Assembly (NCBI GenBank): GCA_019247335.1
Contig: JAFAPB010000075.1
Location: 1 to 43,667, forward strand
Length of the DNA stretch: 43,667 nucleotides
From: Candidatus Kaiserbacteria bacterium
GTDB lineage: Bacteria > Patescibacteriota > Minisyncoccia > Phycocordibacterales > UBA2100
Reading direction: 5' to 3'
The notes beneath the pieces were generated by a model. The model was not told the DNA's origin, made no database searches, and worked only from the letters and a program-made list of their open reading frames with translations. How positions within the stretch are numbered: the stretch's first letter is position 1; each line of letters begins with the position of its first letter. The position numbers and the translations under genes are program-made. Positions 24,104-32,263 of this stretch are shown in pieces.

Positions 24104-24406
24104 TCAGTACACGCAGAAGTCGCGGATGATGGCTGCCTGGGCCTCATCGGTCCAGCCCGCGAAGTCGCCCTCCGGGAGGCGGATATACGGCGTTCCCGGG
24201 ATGTTGTAGCGCGATGCGAAGCGGATGCTGCCGACGTCGACCGTCGCGTAGCTGATGCCTTGCTGCTTGAGGTACGCCTCGAGCGCGCGGCAGATGCTGC
24301 AGTCGTCGGCGCGCCAGATCGTCATCGGACTCCAGCATCGCGTCGCGGCCGCTGCATTGCCTGAAAGCGCGAGGGTAAGAGCGGTAGCGATAGTCATGGT
24401 ACGCAT
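24104..24406 (-). CDS. Secreted glutaredoxin/thioredoxin-fold protein
   Basis: 100 aa with a signal peptide (MRTMTIATALTLALSGNAAA). The mature part of about 80 residues has the redox motif CSIC preceded by a Trp/Asp-containing stretch, helix RALEAYLKQQGI, strand YATVDV and the cis-Pro loop PGTPYIRL, which together match the glutaredoxin fold. It probably works as an extracytoplasmic thiol-disulfide enzyme, perhaps acting on the cysteine-containing surface proteins encoded in this window. An AGGAG SD lies 8-9 nt before ATG 24406, unlike most genes here. Confidence 0.8.
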   Translation of the reverse strand: MRTMTIATALTLALSGNAAAATRCWSPMTIWRADDCSICRALEAYLKQQGISYATVDVGSIRFASRYNIPGTPYIRLPEGDFAGWTDEAQAAIIRDFCVY

Positions 24407-24485
24407 TGGCGTACTCCTTCATTCATGAGGCTAATCGCACGATAAATCGCTACGCCGCGTTTGTATAGTCTTAGACGCGTTGGCG

Positions 24486-26918
24486 CTAATTCCCGTCGCT
24501 GCTGATGTGGAAACTGACACTTTGCGCGATATACGCGCCGGTCGCGCCGTCTTGCGCGCGCAAGTAGTAATTGCCGCTGGGGAGCGATGCTATGGGGCTG
24601 ATCGTAAGCGTTCCGGAGCCGCTGATCGCTGGGCTCGTGTAGCCAGAGAACTGCGCGCCGGTCGTGTTATTGATGAACACTACGCGCGTGTTTGCCGGCA
24701 TAAGGGTGTACGGCGCTGTCACCGTTTCGCCGCCGGGCGCGGCCGGTGAGACGCTGAGATCCGTGAAGTGCCCTCCGATGACCGTCACCGTAATTGATGC
24801 TGAAGTCGTGTGCCCTACGGCATCGGTCACAACATAGGTGACATGGTAGGTGTGCCCGCCGTCTGAAGATGTCGTATTCCCCGACCACGATCCGCTCAAT
24901 TGGTTTGCTATCCACGGATGTTGTGTCGCGTCCTCGTCGACTGTGGAGTACGAGGTTGCGCTGACAGCGTTGGTGGAAGACCATGCCACGCTTATAGGGT
25001 CGCCCACGTTCATCGTGAGATTTGTTTGGCCGTTGACGGTGAAAGTCGCGGTCGGCGCCGTATAGGTGAGGTGTATCTGCTGCTTGATGAGGTCACGATC
25101 GAGGCCGTCAGATCCGCCCCTATTGAGCGAGAAGTACAGATAAGGGTCTTGCCCTGATGTCGAGAAATTCGCGTCGGTGCTTGTTGGGTCGAGCAGGGTA
25201 GTGTAGTTCAGCGCGTCCGGAGTCGTCGTGAACGGCTTTGTCAGGAAGACGACCGGCGTACTCCAGTGTATGAGATCCTGCGAGAAGCTCAAGGCGGTAT
25301 TGCTCGCGGAGTCGAGGATTGCGACGTATGCGCCGAGATAAGTATTGTAGGTAACGCTCGTGAAGGGATCCGACGCGTAGACGGACACGTTCGGGTCGAA
25401 GAGGTATCCGCAGTCAGTTACCGAAAGCGTGCCCGACCAGCCGCTGCCGGTCCAGACCTGCCAAGAGGAACCTGCATCGAGATTCTGCGTACGCATGATG
25501 CATTCGCCACGGTTGCCGGAATTCGGCGGCGGGCTGATGTGGTAGTAAAAGGCGTAATAATATCCGTCACCTCCATGGATTATTTTGCCCGGGGAATCGC
25601 CGTAGACTGTTTGGAAGCCTTGCGCGCACGGACTCGACGAACTCCAGTTCGCCGGCACCCGCACTTTGTAGTCCGAGGGGAACGTGAAGTGAGCGCCACC
25701 GTCGGTCGATTTGGCGATATTCGTCGAGATGACGAATGCGTCCGCACCGCAGTGGTTATCGCCGACCGTCGTCGGGTACCACTCGTTGTGCGTGAGCGCG
25801 TACACATTTGTGCCATCAGTCGTATACGTGCTTACGACCCAGTTGTAATACTGCTGGTCCGCGAAATTCGTGTCCTTCGCGGATACCAATACTGAATTGC
25901 AGTCGTGTGCGATGAAACCGTTCAGCGTTGAGGAGTTGGTTCCGCGATAATTCGCGACGCCGTCGCCCGCGATAAGTGCGACGGTGCTGTTCGCAGTGCG
26001 GAACGCTGTCGCAGGCGAATCCGGAATATCGAACCCATTGATGCTTCCGTTCAAGAGACACTTATCGGTCGAATTGTTGTATACGGTATCCGCGTAGCCC
26101 GTACTTTGCACCTGCACGTTACCTGATGTGGCGCCCGTCGTGATATTCATGGGCATTGCTTGCGGCGTACGATTAATTTGCTTGTCCGGTCCGCCGCTCC
26201 CCGGATACGGATAGACGACGTACGCGTAAATCTTGTGGCTGTGGCCATTCTGCAAACTGCCCGGGAGCGTGTAGGTGAATCCGTGATTGTCGTTGCCACT
26301 CCCGATATTGAGCGCCGCGCCGAGTCCGGGCCGGTTCACATTCGCGGTCGCCGTGCCGAGATACGTGCCCGAGCCTTGCGGACCGTCCGCATAGAAGTTT
26401 ACCTGCATCGTTTGCGAGCCGTCCGCGAGATTCGCTGCCCAGCCCGACATGACGTTTTGGCTGATCCAGTCAGCCGAGCCAAGCAGATTGGGCGTTGCGA
26501 TCGCAGAAGCTGTCGTCGGCGAAGCGATCTGGTCCACTCCGCCGGCGCTTGGGTCTATGGTGTACGTATATATCGAATGCGCCTGCCCATCGTGCAGCCA
26601 AGAAGGCAGTGTGAATTGATAGCCGTGGTTGTCATTCCCATTACCGATACCGGGTAGAGCCGCGCCGAGGCCCGGCCTGTTCACATTCGCAGTCACGGCA
26701 CCGAGAAAGGTCCCTGTCCCGTAGGGGCCATTGGCATACACGTGCACCTGCAGCGTCTGCGACGGGCTCGTATAGTCCACGGCCCATCCATAGACCACAT
26801 TATTGATGACGCCGTCCGTCCGGCCTTGTACGGAATCAGCCGATGCGACGAGCGGGAATAAAAGCGCCGCGAAGGCGATGAGCGCGGCCGATAAAGAGAC
26901 CCGTGAAAGATAGTTCAT
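24486..26918 (-). CDS. Large secreted repeat protein, sialidase/arabinanase-like core
   Basis: 810 aa with a signal peptide ending ASADS. Two tandem N-terminal beta-sandwich repeats of about 95 aa share TANVNRPGLGAAL, GxGNDNHGxxxTLPxxLxxG and HxIYxY elements. Such modules occur in secreted carbohydrate-active proteins of other bacteria. The central 400 residues alternate Trp/Tyr-rich strands and Asp-Gly turns (STDGGAHFTFPSDYKV, GGDGYYYAFYYH), resembling a five-bladed propeller of the sialidase or GH43 type; this is inference. The C-terminus has two Ig/PKD-like domains. A TATGAT hexamer ends 8 nt before the start. Likely an adhesin or glycan-binding/degrading surface protein. Confidence 0.75.
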   Translation of the reverse strand: MNYLSRVSLSAALIAFAALLFPLVASADSVQGRTDGVINNVVYGWAVDYTSPSQTLQVHVYANGPYGTGTFLGAVTANVNRPGLGAALPGIGNGNDNHGYQFTLPSWLHDGQAHSIYTYTIDPSAGGVDQIASPTTASAIATPNLLGSADWISQNVMSGWAANLADGSQTMQVNFYADGPQGSGTYLGTATANVNRPGLGAALNIGSGNDNHGFTYTLPGSLQNGHSHKIYAYVVYPYPGSGGPDKQINRTPQAMPMNITTGATSGNVQVQSTGYADTVYNNSTDKCLLNGSINGFDIPDSPATAFRTANSTVALIAGDGVANYRGTNSSTLNGFIAHDCNSVLVSAKDTNFADQQYYNWVVSTYTTDGTNVYALTHNEWYPTTVGDNHCGADAFVISTNIAKSTDGGAHFTFPSDYKVRVPANWSSSSPCAQGFQTVYGDSPGKIIHGGDGYYYAFYYHISPPPNSGNRGECIMRTQNLDAGSSWQVWTGSGWSGTLSVTDCGYLFDPNVSVYASDPFTSVTYNTYLGAYVAILDSASNTALSFSQDLIHWSTPVVFLTKPFTTTPDALNYTTLLDPTSTDANFSTSGQDPYLYFSLNRGGSDGLDRDLIKQQIHLTYTAPTATFTVNGQTNLTMNVGDPISVAWSSTNAVSATSYSTVDEDATQHPWIANQLSGSWSGNTTSSDGGHTYHVTYVVTDAVGHTTSASITVTVIGGHFTDLSVSPAAPGGETVTAPYTLMPANTRVVFINNTTGAQFSGYTSPAISGSGTLTISPIASLPSGNYYLRAQDGATGAYIAQSVSFHISSDGN

Positions 26919-26957
26919 ATGTCCTTATCATAAACCATCCGGCGCGAACAAAAGCGG

Positions 26958-27485
26958 TCAGGCTGCGTTTGTATAGACCTCCTCGACATCGTCGTGCCCG
27001 TCGATCTCTTCGAGAATTTCCATGAGCTTGGCATCGTCTTCCTCGGAGAGCGGTACCGTGGTCGAGGGCTCGTAGCCCTCGGCCGTTTTGGCGAATGCCC
27101 ACGCGGCAGAGCCGGGGGAGGCGAGTTCGAGTCCGTTCTCCGAGAGGAGATGTTTGATCTCCTGTGCAGTGCGATTTCTATTGTCGGTAAGCGCGTCGAT
27201 GAGGATCGCGGCGCCGCCAGGACCATACGTCTCATAGGTCACGCTCTCAAGCGCGGTGTCATTGGAGACGCCCTTCGCGACCGCGCGCTCGATCGTGTCT
27301 TTCGGCATGTTCGACTTTTTGGCGCGTTCGATCGCGGCACGCAGTCCCGGCGCGTTCACATCGCCCCCCGCTTTCTTGCTCTCGACTGAAATGCGTTTGC
27401 CGAGCTTGCCCCACAAATTGCTCTTTGCGGCATCTGCGGCACCCTTCTGCCGCTTGATCTGCGCCCATTTATTGTGTCCGGCCAT
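26958..27485 (-). CDS. yebC: YebC/PmpR family protein, shortened form
   Basis: 175 aa from MAGHNKWAQIKRQKG, the invariant start of the family. YebC-type proteins act as transcription regulators or, in recent work, ease ribosome stalling at proline motifs. Domain I and the YETYGPGGAAILI and DNRNRTAQEIKHLL motifs are intact. Compared with the usual 240 or so residues, about 65 residues are missing between the AWAF strand and the C-terminal DDVEEVYTN element, with the frame kept. The ORF upstream to 27563 is rejected; a TATACT hexamer lies 9 nt before this ATG. Confidence 0.9.
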   Translation of the reverse strand: MAGHNKWAQIKRQKGAADAAKSNLWGKLGKRISVESKKAGGDVNAPGLRAAIERAKKSNMPKDTIERAVAKGVSNDTALESVTYETYGPGGAAILIDALTDNRNRTAQEIKHLLSENGLELASPGSAAWAFAKTAEGYEPSTTVPLSEEDDAKLMEILEEIDGHDDVEEVYTNAA

Positions 27486-27494
27486 AGCGCGTGC

Positions 27495-27500
27495 AGTATA
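27495..27500 (-). promoter_or_regulatory. yebC promoter (-10)
   Basis: TATACT on the minus strand ends 9 nt before the yebC ATG; transcription would begin within about 3 nt of the start codon. The divergent gene at 27562 lies 61 bp away. Confidence 0.55.
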
Positions 27501-27561
27501 AACCAAACGGTTATTCGAATGAACTCCTATCACGAGCGCCGGCGTATGCGAAAATAGTGTC

Positions 27562-27981
27562 ATGAAGATCCGCTACGTTGCCGCCGGGTTTGCCGTTCTT
27601 TTTTTCCTGGTGTGGATCACGACGCACGTGCCCGCGTTCAACGACGCGCGCGGGTACAACTTCGGCCTCTTCAAGATCGATCCCATCGACGACGTGGTGC
27701 ACCTCTTGACCGCGCTCATCGGATTTCTCGCCGCATGGCACGGCGCACGCTCTTCGCGCATCTTTCTCGTCGTCTTCGGCGCACTCTACGCGCTCGACGC
27801 CCTGACTGGCATGGTCTCGCAGCTCGGACTGCTCGATCTCTCGCTCATCCACAATACGCTCCTCGGTGAAACCATCCTCAATCCAAATTTCGGCATCGTG
27901 AATTGGCTCGTGAATATGCCGCATATCGTGATCTCCGCCGCGATGATCTACTCCGGCGTTTGGGGTTGGCGCCGCGGGTGA
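27562..27981 (+). CDS. Four-TM integral membrane protein
   Basis: 139 aa with four hydrophobic segments (about 5-22, 46-64, 66-84, 112-133) and a polar loop rich in Asn/Asp between the first two. It resembles small DUF-type four-helix membrane proteins annotated in many bacteria, but I cannot assign a named family. No SD; the -10 element is weak. The stop is followed by C and the next ATG (TGACATG), so it heads a three-gene plus-strand cluster with a single-pass protein and a lipase-like hydrolase. Confidence 0.7.
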   Translation: MKIRYVAAGFAVLFFLVWITTHVPAFNDARGYNFGLFKIDPIDDVVHLLTALIGFLAAWHGARSSRIFLVVFGALYALDALTGMVSQLGLLDLSLIHNTLLGETILNPNFGIVNWLVNMPHIVISAAMIYSGVWGWRRG

Positions 27982-27982
27982 C

Positions 27983-29125
27983 ATGTATCAAGAGGGGATC
28001 ATAATACGCATCGTACGAAAGATCGCTCATGCGCTCGGCAGCCTCGCGCTCCTTGCCGTTTTTGTGAGCGCCATCATCTTCGTCATCGTCTTTACCTATA
28101 AGGATGAGGCCTGTGGCGCGGGGACATTTCCGCCGTATGTCGCGACGCCGACACCCCGCCTCCAGCTTGCTGAAGCGCAGGACTATATTCGCAGCGAAGA
28201 GACGACCTTCATCACCTTCCCCGAGTGGTACATCGTCTACAGCGCGCGCGAATACGCCGCCTACGTGAGCGACGGTAACCGGCCGAGCCATTTCCCGTAT
28301 TTCCGATCGATCGCGCAGTTCTGGTGCGGCTACGGCGCGGTGCATTCGTATACGAAAGTCGCGTATCCCAAGGACTTTTACGGTAATCTCGAAATTTTTA
28401 CGATCGGTGCGAGCTTTTCGGTACAGAATCTCCTGCAGGGCGTATACGAAAATACCATCGGTCGCGTGAGCGAATTCTTTGCATTCGACGAAACGACGCC
28501 GGAGGATGTCTTTGCCCAAAAAACAGCCGTTGATTACGCGGCATTTCTCGATGTAACGCCGTGGTATCGCTATCCCTTCTTCGGCAAAATCGACGAGCTC
28601 TGGAAAACCGTGCCCGCTCGCGGACCGCACATGGTCCGCAAATGGGAACGGCGCTTCTACCTCACCGCGCTCTATAGCGTTGAGGGCCTCTGGAGCAAAG
28701 TGATCGCGAAGGCGACGGGCGATATCTACGCGCCCGCGACGGTCCAGGAAAAAATGCTAGTCGCGGCGCCGCTCCCGCCCACGCTCGCGAGCGATACGCG
28801 CATTCGTATCGACAAAGATCTCGGCGACGACACTGCGATTATCATCGTGCCGCGCTATCAGGAATTCACTGACATCGTCGAGAAATTCGCAGCCGCACAT
28901 GCGCCGATCCTCGATATCGCCGGTACGCGTCAGATACTGACGACCGCATTTTCTCCCGCGGCGATGCATTATGATCTCCCGGGGACGCTGCTGTTCACGG
29001 AGCAGGTCCTCACGGATCCTGCACGAGAGCGGCTTGGCATCGTCGTACCGGTCAGCGACCTTGAGACATGGGTGCGCGCGGCGTCTTCGAGCGGTCTCAC
29101 CATCGAACATATCTATGATTTCTAA
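27983..29125 (+). CDS. Single-pass membrane protein of unknown function
   Basis: 380 aa. One membrane segment (residues about 17-38) is followed by a large extracytoplasmic domain, with conserved-looking motifs YIRSEETTFITFPEWYIVYS, RSIAQFWCGYG and WYRYPFFGKIDELW, then a C-terminal alpha/beta domain. It is a coherent folded protein and probably has homologues, but I cannot name the family or activity. It overlaps the following hydrolase gene by 11 nt, indicating close co-expression. Confidence 0.75.
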   Translation: MYQEGIIIRIVRKIAHALGSLALLAVFVSAIIFVIVFTYKDEACGAGTFPPYVATPTPRLQLAEAQDYIRSEETTFITFPEWYIVYSAREYAAYVSDGNRPSHFPYFRSIAQFWCGYGAVHSYTKVAYPKDFYGNLEIFTIGASFSVQNLLQGVYENTIGRVSEFFAFDETTPEDVFAQKTAVDYAAFLDVTPWYRYPFFGKIDELWKTVPARGPHMVRKWERRFYLTALYSVEGLWSKVIAKATGDIYAPATVQEKMLVAAPLPPTLASDTRIRIDKDLGDDTAIIIVPRYQEFTDIVEKFAAAHAPILDIAGTRQILTTAFSPAAMHYDLPGTLLFTEQVLTDPARERLGIVVPVSDLETWVRAASSSGLTIEHIYDF

Positions 29126-30143
29126 AATCCTCCGCTGGTTTTTGTACGCGCTCCTCGCGACCCTTGTCGCACTCGCACTCCTTGGAGAGTTCTTTTATCT
29201 CGCCGCAGAGCGGCGGGAAATCGCCGACAATCATACTGCTGCGCCCGCGTACGGCCGCTTCGTGAAAGCGGGCGACGTGAATCTCTACATTCAGGAATGG
29301 GGACCGTCGACCGGCACGCCGATCGTGCTTGTGCACGCGGCCGGTGGCTGGAGCGGTGTTTGGCAGACAACGGGCGAGGCGCTCGCCGCGCATGGCTATC
29401 ACGTGATCGCGCCGGACATGCCGCCGCTCGGATTTTCGGATCGGCCGGACTCGCCGCGCTATTCGCGTGCCGATCAAGCGGCGCGGCTCGTCGCGCTTCT
29501 CGATGCGCTCAAGATACCGCGCGCCGTTTTTGTGGGGCATTCATTCGGCGCTCGCGCGGTCGCGGAGGTCGCGATTAATAATCCCGATCGCGTCTCCGGC
29601 ATTGTCTTCGTCGACGCGGCGCTCGGCCTCCAGAGTACGAGCTCGCCGCTTCTCGCCGATATCCTCGCGCCGAAAATAATACGGCGCGCGATCACGGCGG
29701 CGACGCTCTCGAATCCCGCATTTACTAAAACGCTCCTCGATAAATTTGTGGCAAATCCCGACACCGCAACTCCGGAGTGGGTGAGTATCTACCAGGCGGC
29801 ACTCAATGTGAAAGGAACAACGAACGCAACCGCGGATTGGCTGCCAACGCTCGTCGCCGAGCAGGGCCAGTTCAAGAGCAAGGATCCGGCAAATTATCGC
29901 GCGATCAAAGCGCCGACTCTGATCCTGTGGGGCGAGGCGGATAGCGTGACGCCGATTTCGCAAGGCAGATTCCTCGAATCGCTTATCAAAGGCGCGCAGT
30001 TCCAGAGTATTCCGGCCGTCGGCCACCTGCCACCGATCGAAGTCACGAAAGAATTCGACGACGCGCTCCTGAAGTTCCTCGATACGCACAAAACGCTTCT
30101 CGCCAAAGGCGCCGCCTGCGCGCCCGGCGTCATGTGCAGCTGA
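29115..30143 (+). CDS. Membrane-anchored alpha/beta hydrolase
   Basis: 342 aa from ATG 29115; the ORF is open upstream to 28971 but the start inside the previous gene's end gives a proper N-terminal anchor (residues 6-30). Alpha/beta hydrolase fold with the nucleophile elbow GHSFG (S143), oxyanion motif VHAAGGWSG, acid in LWGEADSVTP and catalytic His in VGHLPP. The substrate is unknown; the closest style is esterase, epoxide hydrolase or C-C hydrolase. Position suggests it acts outside the membrane with the preceding protein. It meets the convergent oxidase gene stop-to-stop. Confidence 0.88.
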   Translation: MISKILRWFLYALLATLVALALLGEFFYLAAERREIADNHTAAPAYGRFVKAGDVNLYIQEWGPSTGTPIVLVHAAGGWSGVWQTTGEALAAHGYHVIAPDMPPLGFSDRPDSPRYSRADQAARLVALLDALKIPRAVFVGHSFGARAVAEVAINNPDRVSGIVFVDAALGLQSTSSPLLADILAPKIIRRAITAATLSNPAFTKTLLDKFVANPDTATPEWVSIYQAALNVKGTTNATADWLPTLVAEQGQFKSKDPANYRAIKAPTLILWGEADSVTPISQGRFLESLIKGAQFQSIPAVGHLPPIEVTKEFDDALLKFLDTHKTLLAKGAACAPGVMCS

Positions 30144-31736
30144 TCACGCGCCGTACGTCTCGTACCACGTGTTCGTAAAAAGATTCTGCGGGTCGATCGC
30201 TTTTTTGTACGAGAAAAATGCGTCGATATTCGGATATGCCGCCTCCAATTGCGCCTTCGAATAGTAGAGCTGATACGGCAGGAAAAATTTGCCGCCCTCC
30301 TTGTGCGCCGCATCGATCAGCTCCTCCGTTACTTTTTTCATCTTCGCATTGCCCGCATTGTCGGTTTTTTGATTCAAATACAAGACGACCGAGAACGCGT
30401 CCTGCGGCGCGTAGTTGAGCGCGATATTTTCTTTGTGCACGACGCGGATCGAGACGTTCAGTACGTTCGCATTATTTTTTTGGAAGATCGTCTTCATGTC
30501 AGCGATAAATGGGAGGATGTTCGCGCGCGGGATGAAATATTCGTGCAGGATGTCGGTATCATCGACCAGATCATTCTTCAGATACGGCACGCTGTCGTGC
30601 ATGGGCTCGTTGCGCGAGACGAGGCAGCCCTCGCCGCTTTTCTGCGCGTCGTTGCGCGAGATCTCACAGCTCTCTAGTTTCGGCTCGATATATTTTTCGC
30701 TCCACCACTTCAAGGTCGCGGGGATAGGGCCGAGCTTTGCGAGGTTGATGGTGAGGCGCCGCAGCGGGATCGAAGAAACTTCGTGCAACGGAGGCGATTT
30801 GAGGGGATCGAGATCGGTTTTTGTGTAGGTGTAGAGGATGGCCTCATCTAATAGAGAGCTCGGCGCGGTCGAGAGATGCGCATAGAAGAGCCCGATATCG
30901 GGTTTTTTCTCAATTTGCGCCCACGCGGCAGGGAAATCGTTCGTCTGGATCGTCTGGCGGCCTGATTGATAGATCACATTGTCGACCACGTCGATCTTGG
31001 CATCGAGAATGACGCCGAAAAGCCCGTACCCGCCGACGATGTGCCGGAAGAGCTCCGCATTTTCGCTGGGCGAGACGGTCGTGATCTCGCCCGAGGGGAG
31101 CATGACACGCATCGAGCGAATGGTGTCGGCGACCGAGCCGGCCTGGTGATCCATGCCATGCGCGTTGACCGAGATCGAGCCGCCGACGGTGAAGATGTCG
31201 GTCGATTGCATCGCCTTCACCGCAAAGCGCGGATGCAGATAATTCTGGATGTCGTGCCACGTCGCGCCGCTCTGCACGGTCAGGATTTTCGTATCGGCAT
31301 TCACGCTCATCGATTTGTAGTCGCGCATGTCGACGACGAGCGCATCTTTGGCGAATGCCTGGCCGCCCTGGCTGTGCCGCACGCCCGCGATCGATACATG
31401 CAGTCCGTGCGCCTTGGCGAACGAAAGCGCGCGCGAAATATCCGCCTCGCTCTTCACGCTCACCATTCCGTAGATCGCCGTACGATCGAGACAGCTTGAA
31501 TCGTTGATGGTGCCGCCGCGCTGCTCCCAATCGAGCGCGGGATCGAACGCCGTGTTTTTCATATCCGGCACCGCCTCGCCGGGGTTGAGCGGGGGACAGT
31601 CCTTCTCGCCGACGGGCCCGGCGGCATAGTAAATGACCTTCTTGATGAGGAATCCGATGATCAAAAGGAGGATCGCGAGCGTGATCACGAGCTTCCGCGA
31701 AAATCGGCGCGCCTTGCGGACCAGCTTTTGAGCCAT
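30144..31736 (-). CDS. Membrane-anchored FAD-linked oxidase (VAO/aldonolactone-oxidase-like)
   Basis: 530 aa. After an N-terminal anchor (residues 17-37) comes a PCMH-type FAD-binding domain: VSVKSEADISRAL, GVRHSQGG (118-125, with His121 in the position often carrying covalent flavin), VQSGATWHDIQNYL, FTVGGSISVNAHG. The C-terminal half resembles the substrate domain of aldonolactone or sugar-alcohol oxidases (ALO/GULO type). Substrate unknown. The start is moved from 31772 to 31736 (MAQKLVRK) because TACAAT lies exactly 6 nt upstream. Electrons would pass to oxygen or another acceptor outside the membrane. Confidence 0.87.
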   Translation of the reverse strand: MAQKLVRKARRFSRKLVITLAILLLIIGFLIKKVIYYAAGPVGEKDCPPLNPGEAVPDMKNTAFDPALDWEQRGGTINDSSCLDRTAIYGMVSVKSEADISRALSFAKAHGLHVSIAGVRHSQGGQAFAKDALVVDMRDYKSMSVNADTKILTVQSGATWHDIQNYLHPRFAVKAMQSTDIFTVGGSISVNAHGMDHQAGSVADTIRSMRVMLPSGEITTVSPSENAELFRHIVGGYGLFGVILDAKIDVVDNVIYQSGRQTIQTNDFPAAWAQIEKKPDIGLFYAHLSTAPSSLLDEAILYTYTKTDLDPLKSPPLHEVSSIPLRRLTINLAKLGPIPATLKWWSEKYIEPKLESCEISRNDAQKSGEGCLVSRNEPMHDSVPYLKNDLVDDTDILHEYFIPRANILPFIADMKTIFQKNNANVLNVSIRVVHKENIALNYAPQDAFSVVLYLNQKTDNAGNAKMKKVTEELIDAAHKEGGKFFLPYQLYYSKAQLEAAYPNIDAFFSYKKAIDPQNLFTNTWYETYGA

Positions 31737-31742
31737 GTATTT

Positions 31743-31761
31743 ATTGTATCGCCTATCCACA
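31743..31761 (-). promoter_or_regulatory. Leaderless promoter of oxidase gene, with adjacent DnaA-box-like site
   Basis: TACAAT (complement of 31743-31748) ends 6 nt before ATG 31736. Five bases further upstream of the -10, CTATCCACA (plus strand 31753-31761) matches the DnaA box at 8 of 9 positions and would overlap the -35 region. Confidence 0.6.
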
Positions 31762-31850
31762 GTTCTATACACGACTAATCCCCGCGATATCCACCGTTTT
31801 AGACGATTTTTGTAAAACGGCTGTCAAGTGAAGATGAGTACTATTTGAAG

Positions 31851-32084
31851 TCCGACCACTTTACCGTGCGTCGGCGGGATACGGGACGGGCGAAAGCCCC
31901 GACAGGATCCCAATTCCCTGAGTCTACGGAGCCATGCGCCCGGGACATTGCGGGAATCGTCGGTCGGAGCATTGGATTTGAATGCACCAGCGGCGGGAGG
32001 AGATGACATCAAGCACCGTTGCGCCTTCGAAGACTCATAACGATCGAAAGCAGAAGCCGCCTCTTGGGGCGGCTTCTGTCTTTA
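31851..32084 (+). ncRNA. Candidate structured ncRNA 1 of a tandem pair
   Basis: A non-coding unit ending in a strong intrinsic terminator (CAGAAGCCGCC / GGGCGGCTTCTG, 32051-32078, then TCTTT). A TACTAT hexamer at 31839-31844 would start it near 31851. Internal pairings: TCCGACC at the 5' end with GGTCGGA at about 31961-31967; GGGAT with ATCCC around a GGGC-GAAA-GCCC tetraloop hairpin; ATTCCC with GGGAAT; and a GCATT / AATGC hairpin. The segment from 31949 aligns with ncRNA 2 from 32349 at 24 of 32 positions, and both begin with the same 13-mer. It lacks the conserved features of RNase P RNA, tmRNA, SRP RNA or tRNA. Confidence 0.6.
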
Positions 32085-32263
32085 CCGTGCGTTACTTCGC
32101 ATTGTATAGACGTATTTTTCGCAAAAGCGAGTTATGCACATATTTGTGCACAGCTCTATGCACATGATTTCCAAACGTTATCCCCGAAAAAATCGTTTTC
32201 GCGCAAAATGCGCGCGCAAATCGCACTTTTATACTCTTCCTATCGATGCGCTTTACCGTGCGT
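31859..32263 (+). repeat. Triplicated 13-bp direct repeat CTTTACCGTGCGT
   Basis: Identical copies at 31859-31871, 32080-32092 and 32251-32263. The first and third sit at equivalent positions near the 5' ends of ncRNA 1 and ncRNA 2. The second overlaps the T-tract of the ncRNA 1 terminator, so ncRNA 1 is bounded by the repeat on both sides. This fits a tandem duplication or a site-specific insertion of the RNA unit. Confidence 0.75.
32085..32241 (+). promoter_or_regulatory. DnaA-box-like cluster and promoter between the two ncRNAs
   Basis: No gene. Within 55 bp lie TTATGCACA (32132-32140, fits the relaxed box TTATNCACA), palindromic TGTGCACA (32145-32152), CTATGCACA (32156-32164) and TTATCCCCG (32178-32186). 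TATACT at 32230-32235 is a likely -10 element for ncRNA 2. Confidence 0.45.

Noticed and set aside
31961..31995. tRNA-like GCATT/AATGC hairpin followed by ACCA in ncRNA 1
   Set aside because: It looks like a T-arm plus CCA, but there is no 7-bp acceptor stem, D-arm or anticodon arm, and no TTCGA loop.
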